Shown piece after piece: positions 32,239-40,908 of a DNA stretch of 61,753 nt. Source of the stretch: Rubrivivax sp. (GTDB taxonomy: Bacteria > Pseudomonadota > Gammaproteobacteria > Burkholderiales > Burkholderiaceae_C); NCBI GenBank assembly GCA_022842595.1, contig JALHPF010000033.1:1-61753 (forward strand), in the 5' to 3' direction. The notes under the pieces are model-generated. The model was not told the DNA's origin. It did not search any database and saw nothing but the letters and a program-made list of their open reading frames with translations. The translations under genes and the position numbers were made by a program. Each line of letters starts with the position of its first letter. Positions within the stretch are counted from its first letter, which is position 1.

Positions 32239-32967
32239 ATGCATCAACTTGTCCTGATCCGCCACGGGGAATCGACGTGGAACCTCGAGAACCGATTCAC
32301 CGGCTGGACCGACGTGCCGCTGACCGCCACCGGCGTGGCGCAAGCTCGCCAGGCCGGCGCGCTCCTGAAGGCCGGCGGTTTCGAGTTCGACCTGGCCTAC
32401 ACCTCGGTGCTCAAACGGGCCATCTGGACCTTGTGGCACTGCCTCGACGCGATGGATCGCACCTGGGTGCCGGTGCAAAACGACTGGCGGCTGAATGAAC
32501 GCCACTATGGCGCGTTGCAGGGCCTGGACAAGGGCGAAGTGGCCCGTGAATACGGTGACGAGCAGGTGCTGATCTGGCGCCGCAGCTACGACACACCGCC
32601 GCCGGTGCTGGATGCCGGAGACCCGCGCGGACAGCGCGACGACCTGCGATACGCCAAGCTGGCGCCCGAGCAGATTCCGCTGACCGAATGCCTGAAAGAC
32701 ACGGTGGTGCGCGTCCTGCCCTGCTGGAACGAACACATCGCCCCGACCCTGCTTTCAGGCCGGCGGCCCGTGATCGCGGCGCATGGCAACAGCATCCGCG
32801 CCATCGTCAAGTACCTCGACGGCATCGGCGACGCCGAGATCGTGGGGGTGAACATTCCCAACGGCGTGCCGCTGGTCTACGAGCTGGATGCGAATCTGAA
32901 GCCGATCAGCAGCCGCTACCTGGACGGCACGCCCTCGCCCACCGCCGGACTCGCCGCCGCGCGCTAG
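32239..32967 (+). CDS. gpmA: 2,3-bisphosphoglycerate-dependent phosphoglycerate mutase
   Basis: A 242-residue enzyme starting MHQLVLIRHGESTWNLENRF. The phospho-His motif RHGE is at residues 8-11, with ERHYGALQGLDKGE near 95 and the second catalytic His in AAHGNSIRAIVKYLDG near 182. It interconverts 3- and 2-phosphoglycerate in glycolysis and gluconeogenesis. Its end overlaps the convergent PRPP-synthetase-like gene by four bases, leaving no space for a terminator. Confidence 0.97.
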   Translation: MHQLVLIRHGESTWNLENRFTGWTDVPLTATGVAQARQAGALLKAGGFEFDLAYTSVLKRAIWTLWHCLDAMDRTWVPVQNDWRLNERHYGALQGLDKGEVAREYGDEQVLIWRRSYDTPPPVLDAGDPRGQRDDLRYAKLAPEQIPLTECLKDTVVRVLPCWNEHIAPTLLSGRRPVIAAHGNSIRAIVKYLDGIGDAEIVGVNIPNGVPLVYELDANLKPISSRYLDGTPSPTAGLAAAR

Positions 32968-33839
32968 ACGGCCAGCAAGGCCTCGGCCAGCAAGGGCACC
33001 AGCGACAGCGCGTTGCTGGCATGCGGCACGGCATCGGTGCTCCAGACATGGCGCACGCCGCTGGCCTGAAGTTCGGCCAGCGCATCACCGACGAACAGCG
33101 CATGCGTCACCGCAGCGTCGACGCTGGCTGCGCCCCCTGCCAACACCCCGCGCGCAGCCGCCACCAAGGTGCGGCCCGTGCTGGCCACATCGTCCAGCAG
33201 CACCACGGCCCGGCCCTGCACCGGCACGGCGGGCATGGCGACTGCGACATCGCGGTCGCCATGGCGCTGCTTGTGGCAAACGGCATGGTCCAGCCCGCCG
33301 GCTTCAGCCGCCACCCGCACCCACTGGCCGGCCTCTTCGTCCGGGCCCAGCAGCAGGGCACCTGGCAGGCGCTGGGCGATGTAGCGGCCCCACAGCGGCG
33401 CCGCCGTCAAGGCCCGGCCCTGGCAGTCGGGCATCACTTCCGCGAGCGTGGCCACGCGGTGCAGGTGCGGGTCGACGGTGATGACGGCGTCGAAGGCTGC
33501 CGCCAGCATGGCGCCGACATGCCGCTGGCTGACCACTTCACCCGGCGTGAAGGCCATGTCCTGGCGCATGTAGGCCAGGTAGGGGCAGACCAGCGTGAGC
33601 TGCCGCACGCCGAGTTCACGTGCGCCGGCTGCGGCCAGCAGCAGCTCGGTGAGCCTGGCATTGGGCTGCTGCAGGCCGCGCAGCAGCACGGTGTGTTCGG
33701 GCAGATGGTGCGGCAGGCGCAGGCGCGTCTCGCCATCGGGGAAGGCGTGGCGGTCGACCAGCGCCAACGGCCAGCCCAGCGCCTGCGCCAGGCCCTGCGC
33801 CAGGCCGGCTTCATCGTCAAAGGCCAGAAGCATGCTCAT
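32964..33839 (-). CDS. Ribose-phosphate pyrophosphokinase-like protein (short form)
   Basis: A 291-residue protein from MSMLLAFDDEAGLAQGLAQA. It has PRPP-synthetase motifs: CPYLAYMRQDMAFTPGE with VSQRHVGAML, DAVITVDPHLHR (ATP/Mg loop), KQRHGDRDVAVAMP (catalytic Lys/Arg region) and the PRPP loop VVLLDDVASTGRTL. It is shorter than the roughly 315-residue canonical Prs and more like the compact archaeal-type enzymes, so it is likely a paralogue rather than the main Prs. It ends convergent with gpmA and follows plsC by 41 bp. Confidence 0.85.
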   Translation of the reverse strand: MSMLLAFDDEAGLAQGLAQALGWPLALVDRHAFPDGETRLRLPHHLPEHTVLLRGLQQPNARLTELLLAAAGARELGVRQLTLVCPYLAYMRQDMAFTPGEVVSQRHVGAMLAAAFDAVITVDPHLHRVATLAEVMPDCQGRALTAAPLWGRYIAQRLPGALLLGPDEEAGQWVRVAAEAGGLDHAVCHKQRHGDRDVAVAMPAVPVQGRAVVLLDDVASTGRTLVAAARGVLAGGAASVDAAVTHALFVGDALAELQASGVRHVWSTDAVPHASNALSLVPLLAEALLAV

Positions 33840-33880
33840 GGCCCGACTGTCCGGGGCGGCGGAGGTGGCGTCAAGGCACT

Positions 33881-34639
33881 TCAACCCGGGGCGGGCAGGC
33901 GCGCCGCGATCTGCTCGCGCAGGTGCTCGGCCAGGGCACGCCGGTCGGCGTGTTCGGTGCCTTGAGGCGGCAGCAGCGTGACATGCGCCCCCAGGCCGCG
34001 GGCACTGGCCACGCGCCAAACGCTCTGCAGCAACGTGGTCTCACCCAGGAATTCGACCGCCGGGCTGAAGGGCTGCCGGGCATCGGCATAGCGCAACGCC
34101 GCCGGCTGCACTGGCGTGCCGGTGGCAATGGCTGCCTGCAGCAGGTTGGCATGGAAGGGCAGCAGTTCCGGCCCGGCGCCGGTGGTGCCTTCCGGGAAGA
34201 CGGCCACGGTGTCGCCGGCGCGCAGGGCTTCGGCCATGGCGTGGACCACCCGTACCGCGTCACGCTTGCGTTCACGCTCGATGAACAGCGTGCCGGCGCC
34301 CTTGATCAGCCAGCCCAGCAAAGGCCAGTGCAGGACGTCGGCCTTGCTGACGAAACGCGCCTGCGGCGTGGCCGCATGCAGGGCCACGATGTCGAGCCAG
34401 CTGATGTGGTTGGCCACCAGCAGGGTGGCACCCGGGCGCGGCAGGGTGCCTTCGAGGTGCAGCGTCATGCCCAGGCTCTTCAGCACCCCGGCCGACCACC
34501 ACTGGATGCGCTGGTGGCGCGCAGTGGCGTCCAGCGCCGGGAAACGCGTCATCACCAGCATGCCGTGCAGCACGTGCAGCACGGCACGCATCACCCGCCA
34601 CAGCGCCACCGGCCAGGCCACCCGGGCAGCGGCCGCCAT
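33881..34639 (-). CDS. plsC: 1-acyl-sn-glycerol-3-phosphate acyltransferase-like (PlsC family)
   Basis: A 252-residue protein starting MAAAARVAWPVALWRVMRAV, with an N-terminal membrane helix. The acyltransferase motifs are NHISWLDI (HX4D) near residue 77, the FVSKADV block, GAGTLFIERERKRDA and FPEGTTG near 150. It acylates lysophosphatidate in phospholipid synthesis or a related lysophospholipid. Its ATG shares one base with the stop of the pyrimidine gene upstream (TGATG), so it is translated as part of the pyrR-pyrB-pyrX operon. Confidence 0.9.
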   Translation of the reverse strand: MAAAARVAWPVALWRVMRAVLHVLHGMLVMTRFPALDATARHQRIQWWSAGVLKSLGMTLHLEGTLPRPGATLLVANHISWLDIVALHAATPQARFVSKADVLHWPLLGWLIKGAGTLFIERERKRDAVRVVHAMAEALRAGDTVAVFPEGTTGAGPELLPFHANLLQAAIATGTPVQPAALRYADARQPFSPAVEFLGETTLLQSVWRVASARGLGAHVTLLPPQGTEHADRRALAEHLREQIAARLPAPG

Positions 34640-35961
34640 CAGGCCGCGGTGCGCTCGAAGGCGAGTGTGCCGGCCACCCAGGTGGCACGCACCCGGCCGG
34701 GCAGGGCCATGCCGGTGGAGGCGAAGGCGAAAGGCGTGTGCTTGCCCTGGCTGACCAATTCGGCTGGCGAGACCGACCAGTCGGCAGCGGGGTCGAACAG
34801 GCAGATGTCGGCAACGCCGCCTTCGACCAGGCGGCCGGCGCTGCTGGCCAGCGAATCCAGCGCCGAGCCGAGCACCCGCACCGGGTCGCAAGTGACGCGG
34901 GCCAACGCCTGCGTCAGCGGCAGGCCGCTGTCGGCCCCCCAGCGCAGCGCCAGGCTCAGCAGCAGTTCAAGCCCCGTGGCGCCGGGTTCGGCTTCGCCGA
35001 AGGGCAGCTGCTTCATGTCGTCGGCCACCGGGTTGTGGTCGGACACCAGTGCGTCCAGAGTGCCGTCGGCCAGGCCCTGGCGCAGCGCCTCGCGGTCGGC
35101 GCCCTGGCGCAGCGGCGGCACCAGGCGCATGTCGGGGTTGAAGTAGCCGATGTCGACGTCGGATAGGTGCAGCGAATTGATGCTGACATCGGCGGTGATG
35201 GGCAGGCCCACCTGCTTGGCCGCGCGCACCAGGGCCACGCCGGCGCTGCTGGACAGGCGGCACAGGTGCACCCGCGCGCCGGTGGCGCGGGCCAGTTCGA
35301 TGATGGTGTGCAGGGCCACGGTCTCGGCCTGCACCGGCACGCCGCTCAGGCCCAGGCGCGTGGCCATGGCGCCGCTGGCGGCCACGCCGCCGCCCAGCCA
35401 GGCGTCCAGCGGCCGCAGCCAGACGGTGTAGCCATAGGTCGACGCATACTGCATCGCGCGCAGCAGGATCAGCGTGTCGCGCACCGGCATGTCGACCTGT
35501 GAAAAGCCGACACAGCCGGCTTCGGTGAGCTCGGCCATTTCCGTGAGCACCGCGCCTTCGAGCTTGCGCGTGAGCGCCCCCAGCGGGAAGACGCGGCAAC
35601 GGCTGAGCTTGCGGGCGCGGAACTTCAGCATCTCCACCAGGCCGGGCTCGTCGAGCACGGGGTCGGTGTCGGGCAGGCACACCAGGCTGGTGACGCCGCC
35701 GGCCGCGGCCGCGGCGAGCTCGCTTTCCAGCATGCCTTCGTGTTCCTGGCCGGGTTCGCGCAAGCGCGCGGCCAGGTCCACCAGGCCTGGGCTGACGACC
35801 AGCCCGGTCGCGTCGACCACGCGGTCGGCAGCGAAGTCGGCAGTGAAGTCGGCGGTGTTGCCGATGCGCACGATGCGGCCCGAGGCGATGGCGACGTCGA
35901 CCACTTCGTCGCGGCCGGAAGCCGGGTCGACGACGCGCCCGTTGCGGATGAGCGTCTTCAT
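34639..35961 (-). CDS. pyrX: Dihydroorotase-like protein without metal ligands (PyrX/PyrC')
   Basis: A 440-residue amidohydrolase-fold protein. In place of the metal-binding DxHxH of active dihydroorotases it has VDLAARLREPGQEHEG, both His being lost, and the usual TDHAPH is SDHNPVADD. The carbamylated-Lys region also looks changed (LTRKLEGAVLTEMAELTEAG). So it is almost certainly non-catalytic, like the PyrC' that scaffolds aspartate transcarbamoylase in Pseudomonas-type complexes. It overlaps pyrB by four bases, fitting a structural partnership. A catalytic pyrC should exist elsewhere. Confidence 0.9.
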   Translation of the reverse strand: MKTLIRNGRVVDPASGRDEVVDVAIASGRIVRIGNTADFTADFAADRVVDATGLVVSPGLVDLAARLREPGQEHEGMLESELAAAAAGGVTSLVCLPDTDPVLDEPGLVEMLKFRARKLSRCRVFPLGALTRKLEGAVLTEMAELTEAGCVGFSQVDMPVRDTLILLRAMQYASTYGYTVWLRPLDAWLGGGVAASGAMATRLGLSGVPVQAETVALHTIIELARATGARVHLCRLSSSAGVALVRAAKQVGLPITADVSINSLHLSDVDIGYFNPDMRLVPPLRQGADREALRQGLADGTLDALVSDHNPVADDMKQLPFGEAEPGATGLELLLSLALRWGADSGLPLTQALARVTCDPVRVLGSALDSLASSAGRLVEGGVADICLFDPAADWSVSPAELVSQGKHTPFAFASTGMALPGRVRATWVAGTLAFERTAA

Positions 35962-36919
35962 GCCTGGTTTCCTGCGATCGTGCTCATCACGGCCATGCGC
36001 ACCGCGATGCCAAAGGTGACTTGCGGCAGGATCACGCTATGGCTGCCGTCGGCCACGGTGCTGTCGATCTCGACGCCGCGGTTGATGGGCCCCGGGTGCA
36101 TGACGATGCAGTCGGGCTTGGCCAGCGCCAGCTTCTCGGGCGTCAGGCCGTAGCTCTTGAAGAATTCGCCGGCGCTGGGCAGCATCGCCCCGCTCATGCG
36201 TTCGTTCTGCAGGCGCAGCATGATGATGACGTCGGCGTCGCGAATGCCGTCCTCCATCTTGTGGCACACACGCACGCCCATCGCCGCCAGGTCGCCGGGC
36301 ACCAGCGTCTTCGGGCCGACGGCGCGGATCTCGGGCACGCCCAGCGTGGTGAGCGCATGGATGTCGGAGCGGGCCACGCGCGAATGCACGATGTCGCCGA
36401 CGATGGCCACGCGCAGCTGCGTGAAGTCCTTCTTGAAATGGCGGATGGTGTACATGTCCAGCAGCCCCTGGGTGGGGTGGGCATGGCGGCCGTCGCCGGC
36501 GTTCACCACGTGCACATGCGGCGCCACATGCTGGGCGATGAGGTAGGGCGCGCCGCTCTCCGCATGGCGCACGATGAACATGTCGGCATGCATCGCCGAG
36601 AGATTCGCGATCGTGTCGAGCAGGCTTTCGCCCTTGGCCGTGCTGCTGCGCGCGATGTCGAGGTTGATGACGTCGGCGCTCAGGCGCTTGGCGGCGATCT
36701 CGAAGGTGGTGCGGGTACGGGTGCTGTTCTCGAAGAACAGGTTGAAGATGCTCTTGCCGCGCAAGAGCGGCACCTTCTTCACGTCGCGATCATTGACGCT
36801 GAGGAAGGTGCCGGCGGTGTCGAGGATCTGCGTCAGCACCGCCTTCGGCAGGCCTTCGATCGACAGCAGATGGATCAGCTCGCCGTGTTTGTTCAGCTGG
36901 GGGTTGCGGCGCGACAGCA

Positions 36920-36920
<1 letters not shown>
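35958..36920 (-). CDS. pyrB: Aspartate carbamoyltransferase catalytic subunit
   Basis: A 320-residue enzyme. The carbamoyl-phosphate loop FFENSTRTRTTFEIAAKRL lies near residue 60, SSTAKGESLLDT near 90, HPTQGLLDMYTIR near 145 and MHPGPINRGVEID near 275. It condenses carbamoyl phosphate and aspartate in pyrimidine synthesis. It shares one base with the pyrR stop and overlaps the pseudo-dihydroorotase gene by ATGA. No pyrI regulatory gene is present, as expected for the class with PyrC'. Confidence 0.97.
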
Positions 36921-37448
<528 letters not shown>

Positions 37449-37462
<14 letters not shown>

Positions 37463-37886
37463 GGGCGGCGGTTTCTTGCAGGGGGTTGAGGAACTGGCTC
37501 AGGATGATCGCAGCGCTGGCGGCGTCGGCGTCAGGTGCGCCCGCGGCCAGGGCCTCGGTGGTGGTGTAGCGCTCGTCGACTTCGTGCACCGGCAGGCGGA
37601 AGCGGCCGTGCAACTGGCGCGCGAACCGGCGCGCACGCACCGTGTTGTCGTGCGCGGCACCATCGGGGTGGAAGGGCACACCCACCACCAGCGCTGCCGG
37701 CTGCCATTCGGTGATGAGCCTGCCGATCTCGGCAAAGTGCGCCTGCGAACCGGCCACCACCTGCACCGTGCCGCGTGGCTGCGCCTGGTTCAGCACGGTG
37801 TTCCCGCTGGCCACGCCAATGCGCCGGGTACCGAAGTCGAAGGCCAGGTAGGCCTTTGCGGCGGCCGGCGCCAATGGCTCAGGCAT
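37449..37886 (-). CDS. ruvX: Holliday-junction resolvase-like RuvX (YqgF)
   Basis: A 145-residue RNase H-fold protein starting MPEPLAPAAAKAYLAFDFGT. Catalytic-site motifs are DFGTRRIGVASG near residue 17, VVGVPFHPDG near 70 and VDERYTTTEA near 103 with the late Asp in APDADAASAAIIL. YqgF proteins process the 5' end of pre-16S rRNA and resemble resolvases. The gene overlaps algH by eight bp and pyrR by 14 bp, a standard betaproteobacterial block. Confidence 0.94.
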
Positions 37887-38466
37887 GCCCGGCTTCCTGC
37901 GACAGCATGCGCGGGTCGAAGCCCAGCAGCGACACCGCCCGGCTGTAGCGCTGCTCGATCGGCGTGTCGAAGATGACAGCCGGGTCGGCGTCCACCGTGA
38001 GCCAGCCGTTGCGGCCGATTTCCTCTTCCAGCTGGCCGGCTTGCCAGCCGCTGCAGCCCAGGGTGATGAGCACCCGCTTCGGGCCGGCACCTTCGCTCAT
38101 GGCTTCGAGCACGTCCTTGCTCGTCGTCATCGCCAGGCCACCGCGCACGGCCATGGTGCTGCTGTAGGGGCTGGCCTCGCCCTCGGCACCCAGCTGGTCG
38201 TGCAGCACGAAGCCGCGCTCGGTCTGCACCGGGCCGCCGAAGAACACCGGCTGGTCCTGCAGGCCCTCGCCGGGGGCACGCAGTTCGACCTTCTCGAACA
38301 GGTTCTTCAGCTTGATGTCGATCGGCTTGTTGATCACCAGCCCGAGCGCGCCGCGCTCGGTGTGTTCACACAGGTAGATGACGGTACCGGCGAAGGTGTC
38401 GTCGGCCATGCCGGGCATGGCAATCAGAAACTGATTGGTGAGATCGATGCGGTTGCCGGTGGCCAT
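37879..38466 (-). CDS. algH: YqgE/AlgH family protein (UPF0301)
   Basis: A 195-residue protein with the family pattern: NQFLIAMPGMADDTFAGTVI, YLCEHTERGALGLVINKP, QPVFFGGPVQTERGFVLH and RVLITLGCSGWQAGQLEEEI. The structure of the family is known but its molecular function is unclear; the name comes from alginate regulation in Pseudomonas. It starts the algH-ruvX-pyrR-pyrB-pyrX-plsC run and is divergent from the photolyase gene by 33 bp. Confidence 0.95.
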   Translation of the reverse strand: MATGNRIDLTNQFLIAMPGMADDTFAGTVIYLCEHTERGALGLVINKPIDIKLKNLFEKVELRAPGEGLQDQPVFFGGPVQTERGFVLHDQLGAEGEASPYSSTMAVRGGLAMTTSKDVLEAMSEGAGPKRVLITLGCSGWQAGQLEEEIGRNGWLTVDADPAVIFDTPIEQRYSRAVSLLGFDPRMLSQEAGHA

Positions 38467-38499
38467 GCAGGCATTTTATTCCGGGGCCACACTCCCGGT

Positions 38500-40029
38500 G
38501 TGAACAAGTCCAACAGTCCTTCCGCCACCTCCCAAGGCGCCACCCACGCCGCCGCCCGCACGCTCGACCGCGCCCTGGTCTGGCTGCGCCGCGACCTGCG
38601 CACCGACGACCACGCCGCGCTGCACCACGCGCTGCGCAGCGCGCACAAGGTGTGGGTGTGTTTCGTCTTCGACCGGGCGATCCTGGACGCCCTGCCCCGT
38701 GCCGACCGGCGCGTGGAGTTCATCCGCGACAGCCTCGTCGGCGTCGACGCCGAACTGCGTGCGCTGGCGGCGTCGCACGGCGTCGAAGGCGTGGGCCTGA
38801 TCGTGCGCCACGGCTGGGCGCTGGACGAGATCCCGGCGCTGGCCAGCGCGCTGCACGCCGAGGCGGTGTACACCAACCACGACGACGAACCCGCCGCGCT
38901 GGAGCGCGACGCCCAGGTGCGCGGCCGGCTGGCCGCCGCCGGCGTGGCCCTGCACACCAGCAAGGACCACGTGGTGTTCGAGCGCAGCGAGGTGCTGACG
39001 CTGAGCGGCGGCGCGTTTTCGGTGTTCACGCCCTACAAGAATGCCTGGCTGAAGAAGCTGCAGCCGTATTTCCTGAAGGCCTACCCGGTGGCCCACCATG
39101 CCGGTGCGCTGGCGCCGCTGCCCGCCGACATGGCCCACGGTGTGCCCAGCCTGGCCGACATCGGCTTTCAGGCCACCAACCTGCACAGCCTGAAGCTGCC
39201 CAGCGGGCCCGTGGGCGGGCAGGAGCTGTTCGACGACTTCCTGCCGAGGATCGACGACTACAAGGACACCCGCGACTTTCCCGCCATCAAGGGCCCCAGC
39301 TACCTGAGCACGCACCTGCGCTTCGGCACGGTGTCGATCCGCAAGCTGGCGCGCGAGGCCCATGCCCGCAGCGTGGCCGGCTCACGCGGCGCTGAGGGCT
39401 GGCTGAGCGAGCTGATCTGGCGCGACTTCTACCACCAGGTGCTGCACCACCACCCCAAGGTCGTGGAGAAATCCTTCAAGGCCGAATACGACAAGATCGC
39501 CTGGGAGCGCGGCAAGCCGGCCGAGGCGCTGTATGCCGCCTGGTGCGAAGCGCGCACCGGCTACCCCTTGATCGACGCGGCGATGCGGCAGATCAACCAG
39601 ACCGGCTACATGCATAACCGCCTGCGCATGGTGGTGGCCAGCTTCCTGACGAAGGACCTGGGGCTGGACTGGCGCTGGGGCGAACGCTACTTCGCGCTGC
39701 ACCTGAACGACTTCGACCTGGCCGCCAACAACGGCGGCTGGCAATGGGCGGCCAGCAGCGGCTGCGACGCCCAGCCGTATTTCCGCATCTTCAACCCGGT
39801 GGCGCAAAGCGAGAAGTTTGATCCGCAGGGGCGCTTCATCCGGCGCTATGTGCCGGAGCTGGCGGACCTGCCCGACAAGCTCATTCACGCTCCCTGGCTG
39901 GCGCGGCCGCTGGAGCTGCAGGCTGCAGGCGTGGTGCTGGGCAAGACCTACCCGCTGCCGGTGGTGGACCACGCCGCGGCGCGCGAGAAAACCTTGCAGC
40001 GCTACGCGGTCGTCAAGCAGCGGGGCTGA
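38500..40029 (+). CDS. phrB: Deoxyribodipyrimidine photolyase (class I)
   Basis: A 509-residue flavoprotein with a GTG start (reading NKSNSPSATSQGATHAAART). The antenna-binding N-terminal domain begins ALVWLRRDLRTDDHAALHHA. The FAD domain has LSELIWRDFYHQVL near residue 310, TGYPLIDAAMRQINQTGYMH, then NRLRMVVASFLTKDLGLDWR, and DFDLAANNGGWQWAASSGCD. It uses blue light to split cyclobutane pyrimidine dimers. The open frame extends upstream over algH on the other strand, which is not coding. Confidence 0.95.
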   Translation: MNKSNSPSATSQGATHAAARTLDRALVWLRRDLRTDDHAALHHALRSAHKVWVCFVFDRAILDALPRADRRVEFIRDSLVGVDAELRALAASHGVEGVGLIVRHGWALDEIPALASALHAEAVYTNHDDEPAALERDAQVRGRLAAAGVALHTSKDHVVFERSEVLTLSGGAFSVFTPYKNAWLKKLQPYFLKAYPVAHHAGALAPLPADMAHGVPSLADIGFQATNLHSLKLPSGPVGGQELFDDFLPRIDDYKDTRDFPAIKGPSYLSTHLRFGTVSIRKLAREAHARSVAGSRGAEGWLSELIWRDFYHQVLHHHPKVVEKSFKAEYDKIAWERGKPAEALYAAWCEARTGYPLIDAAMRQINQTGYMHNRLRMVVASFLTKDLGLDWRWGERYFALHLNDFDLAANNGGWQWAASSGCDAQPYFRIFNPVAQSEKFDPQGRFIRRYVPELADLPDKLIHAPWLARPLELQAAGVVLGKTYPLPVVDHAAAREKTLQRYAVVKQRG

Positions 40030-40148
40030 AGCCCATCAGGCCGCGGAGCATCCCTGAACACGGGGGTGCCTGGGCGCGAAGCTTGCTGCAGACTCCCGCC
40101 GTTGAGCGCACGCCCGTGGCGCGCGCGCCATTCCTGGAGACTCGCCCC

Positions 40149-40868
40149 ATGCTTCGCTCGATCATTCACCGGCCTGCCAGGCTCGTGGCCCAGCTTGGGC
40201 TGGCCATCCCGCTGCTTGCGCTGAACCTGCCCGGCCAGGCCGCCGTCGTGCACACCACCCTGGCAACGCCGCTGACCACGGTGCCGAACCCGGGCGGCGG
40301 CAACGCGGACGGCACCGGCGTCTGGTTCAACCCGCTGACGAGCTATGCGGAACAGCGGGGCTTCTTCTTCCCCGAGCCTCTGTACGAGGACGGCAAGTTC
40401 TTCCTCATCCAGGACAGCTTCACCTACAGCCCCACCACCCAGGCACAAGTCTTCACGCAAGGCTTCTTCTCGCGCGGCAACGGCGTGATCTACGCATCGC
40501 CGCAGAACCTCAACCCGGCGCAATTCGGCGTGGGCTCGGTCATCGGCAGCAGCACCGGCTTCCAGAGCCCGGGCGCCGGCTTCCCCGACATGGGCCCGCT
40601 GTTCGGCAACTGGCAGGCCGGCGACCGCGGCTTCCTGGGGCTGACGATCCGCGACCCCAGCGGCGCCAGCAGCGACGACATCTTCTACGGCTTTGCAGAC
40701 GTCGAGATCAACGCCGACTACAGCATGACGCTGTACGGCTTCGCCTACGAAAACGTACGCGGCGCGTCGATCACCACATTCCTCACGCCCGTGCCCGAAC
40801 CCACGGCGGCTGCCTTGCTGCTGCTGGGCCTGGCCGGCCTGGGACTGGCGCGGCGGGTGCGCGGCTGA
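40149..40868 (+). CDS. PEP-CTERM sorting domain protein, secreted
   Basis: A 239-residue protein starting MLRSIIHRPARLVAQLGLAI with a Sec signal peptide ending near GQAAVVHT. CTGGAG lies upstream of the ATG. The C-terminus is a classic PEP-CTERM tail: VPEP, then the helix TAAALLLLGLAGLGLARR and basic RVRG. The middle is Gly/Ser/Asn-rich with beta character (QDSFTYSPTTQAQVFTQG) and no enzyme motif I recognise. Such proteins are processed by exosortase and are linked to exopolysaccharide or biofilm formation. No exosortase gene is in the window. Confidence 0.92.
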   Translation: MLRSIIHRPARLVAQLGLAIPLLALNLPGQAAVVHTTLATPLTTVPNPGGGNADGTGVWFNPLTSYAEQRGFFFPEPLYEDGKFFLIQDSFTYSPTTQAQVFTQGFFSRGNGVIYASPQNLNPAQFGVGSVIGSSTGFQSPGAGFPDMGPLFGNWQAGDRGFLGLTIRDPSGASSDDIFYGFADVEINADYSMTLYGFAYENVRGASITTFLTPVPEPTAAALLLLGLAGLGLARRVRG

Positions 40869-40882
40869 GACTCAGGCCTGGG

Positions 40883-40904
40883 CTGGCGCGCTGAAGCGCG
40901 CCAG
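40883..40904. terminator. Hairpin terminator between the PEP-CTERM and hydrolase genes
   Basis: Perfect 9-bp arms CTGGCGCGC and GCGCGCCAG enclose a TGAA loop, in the 40-bp gap between two convergent genes. No T run is present, so intrinsic termination is presumed from stem strength and location. Confidence 0.6.
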
Positions 40905-40908
40905 CGAA

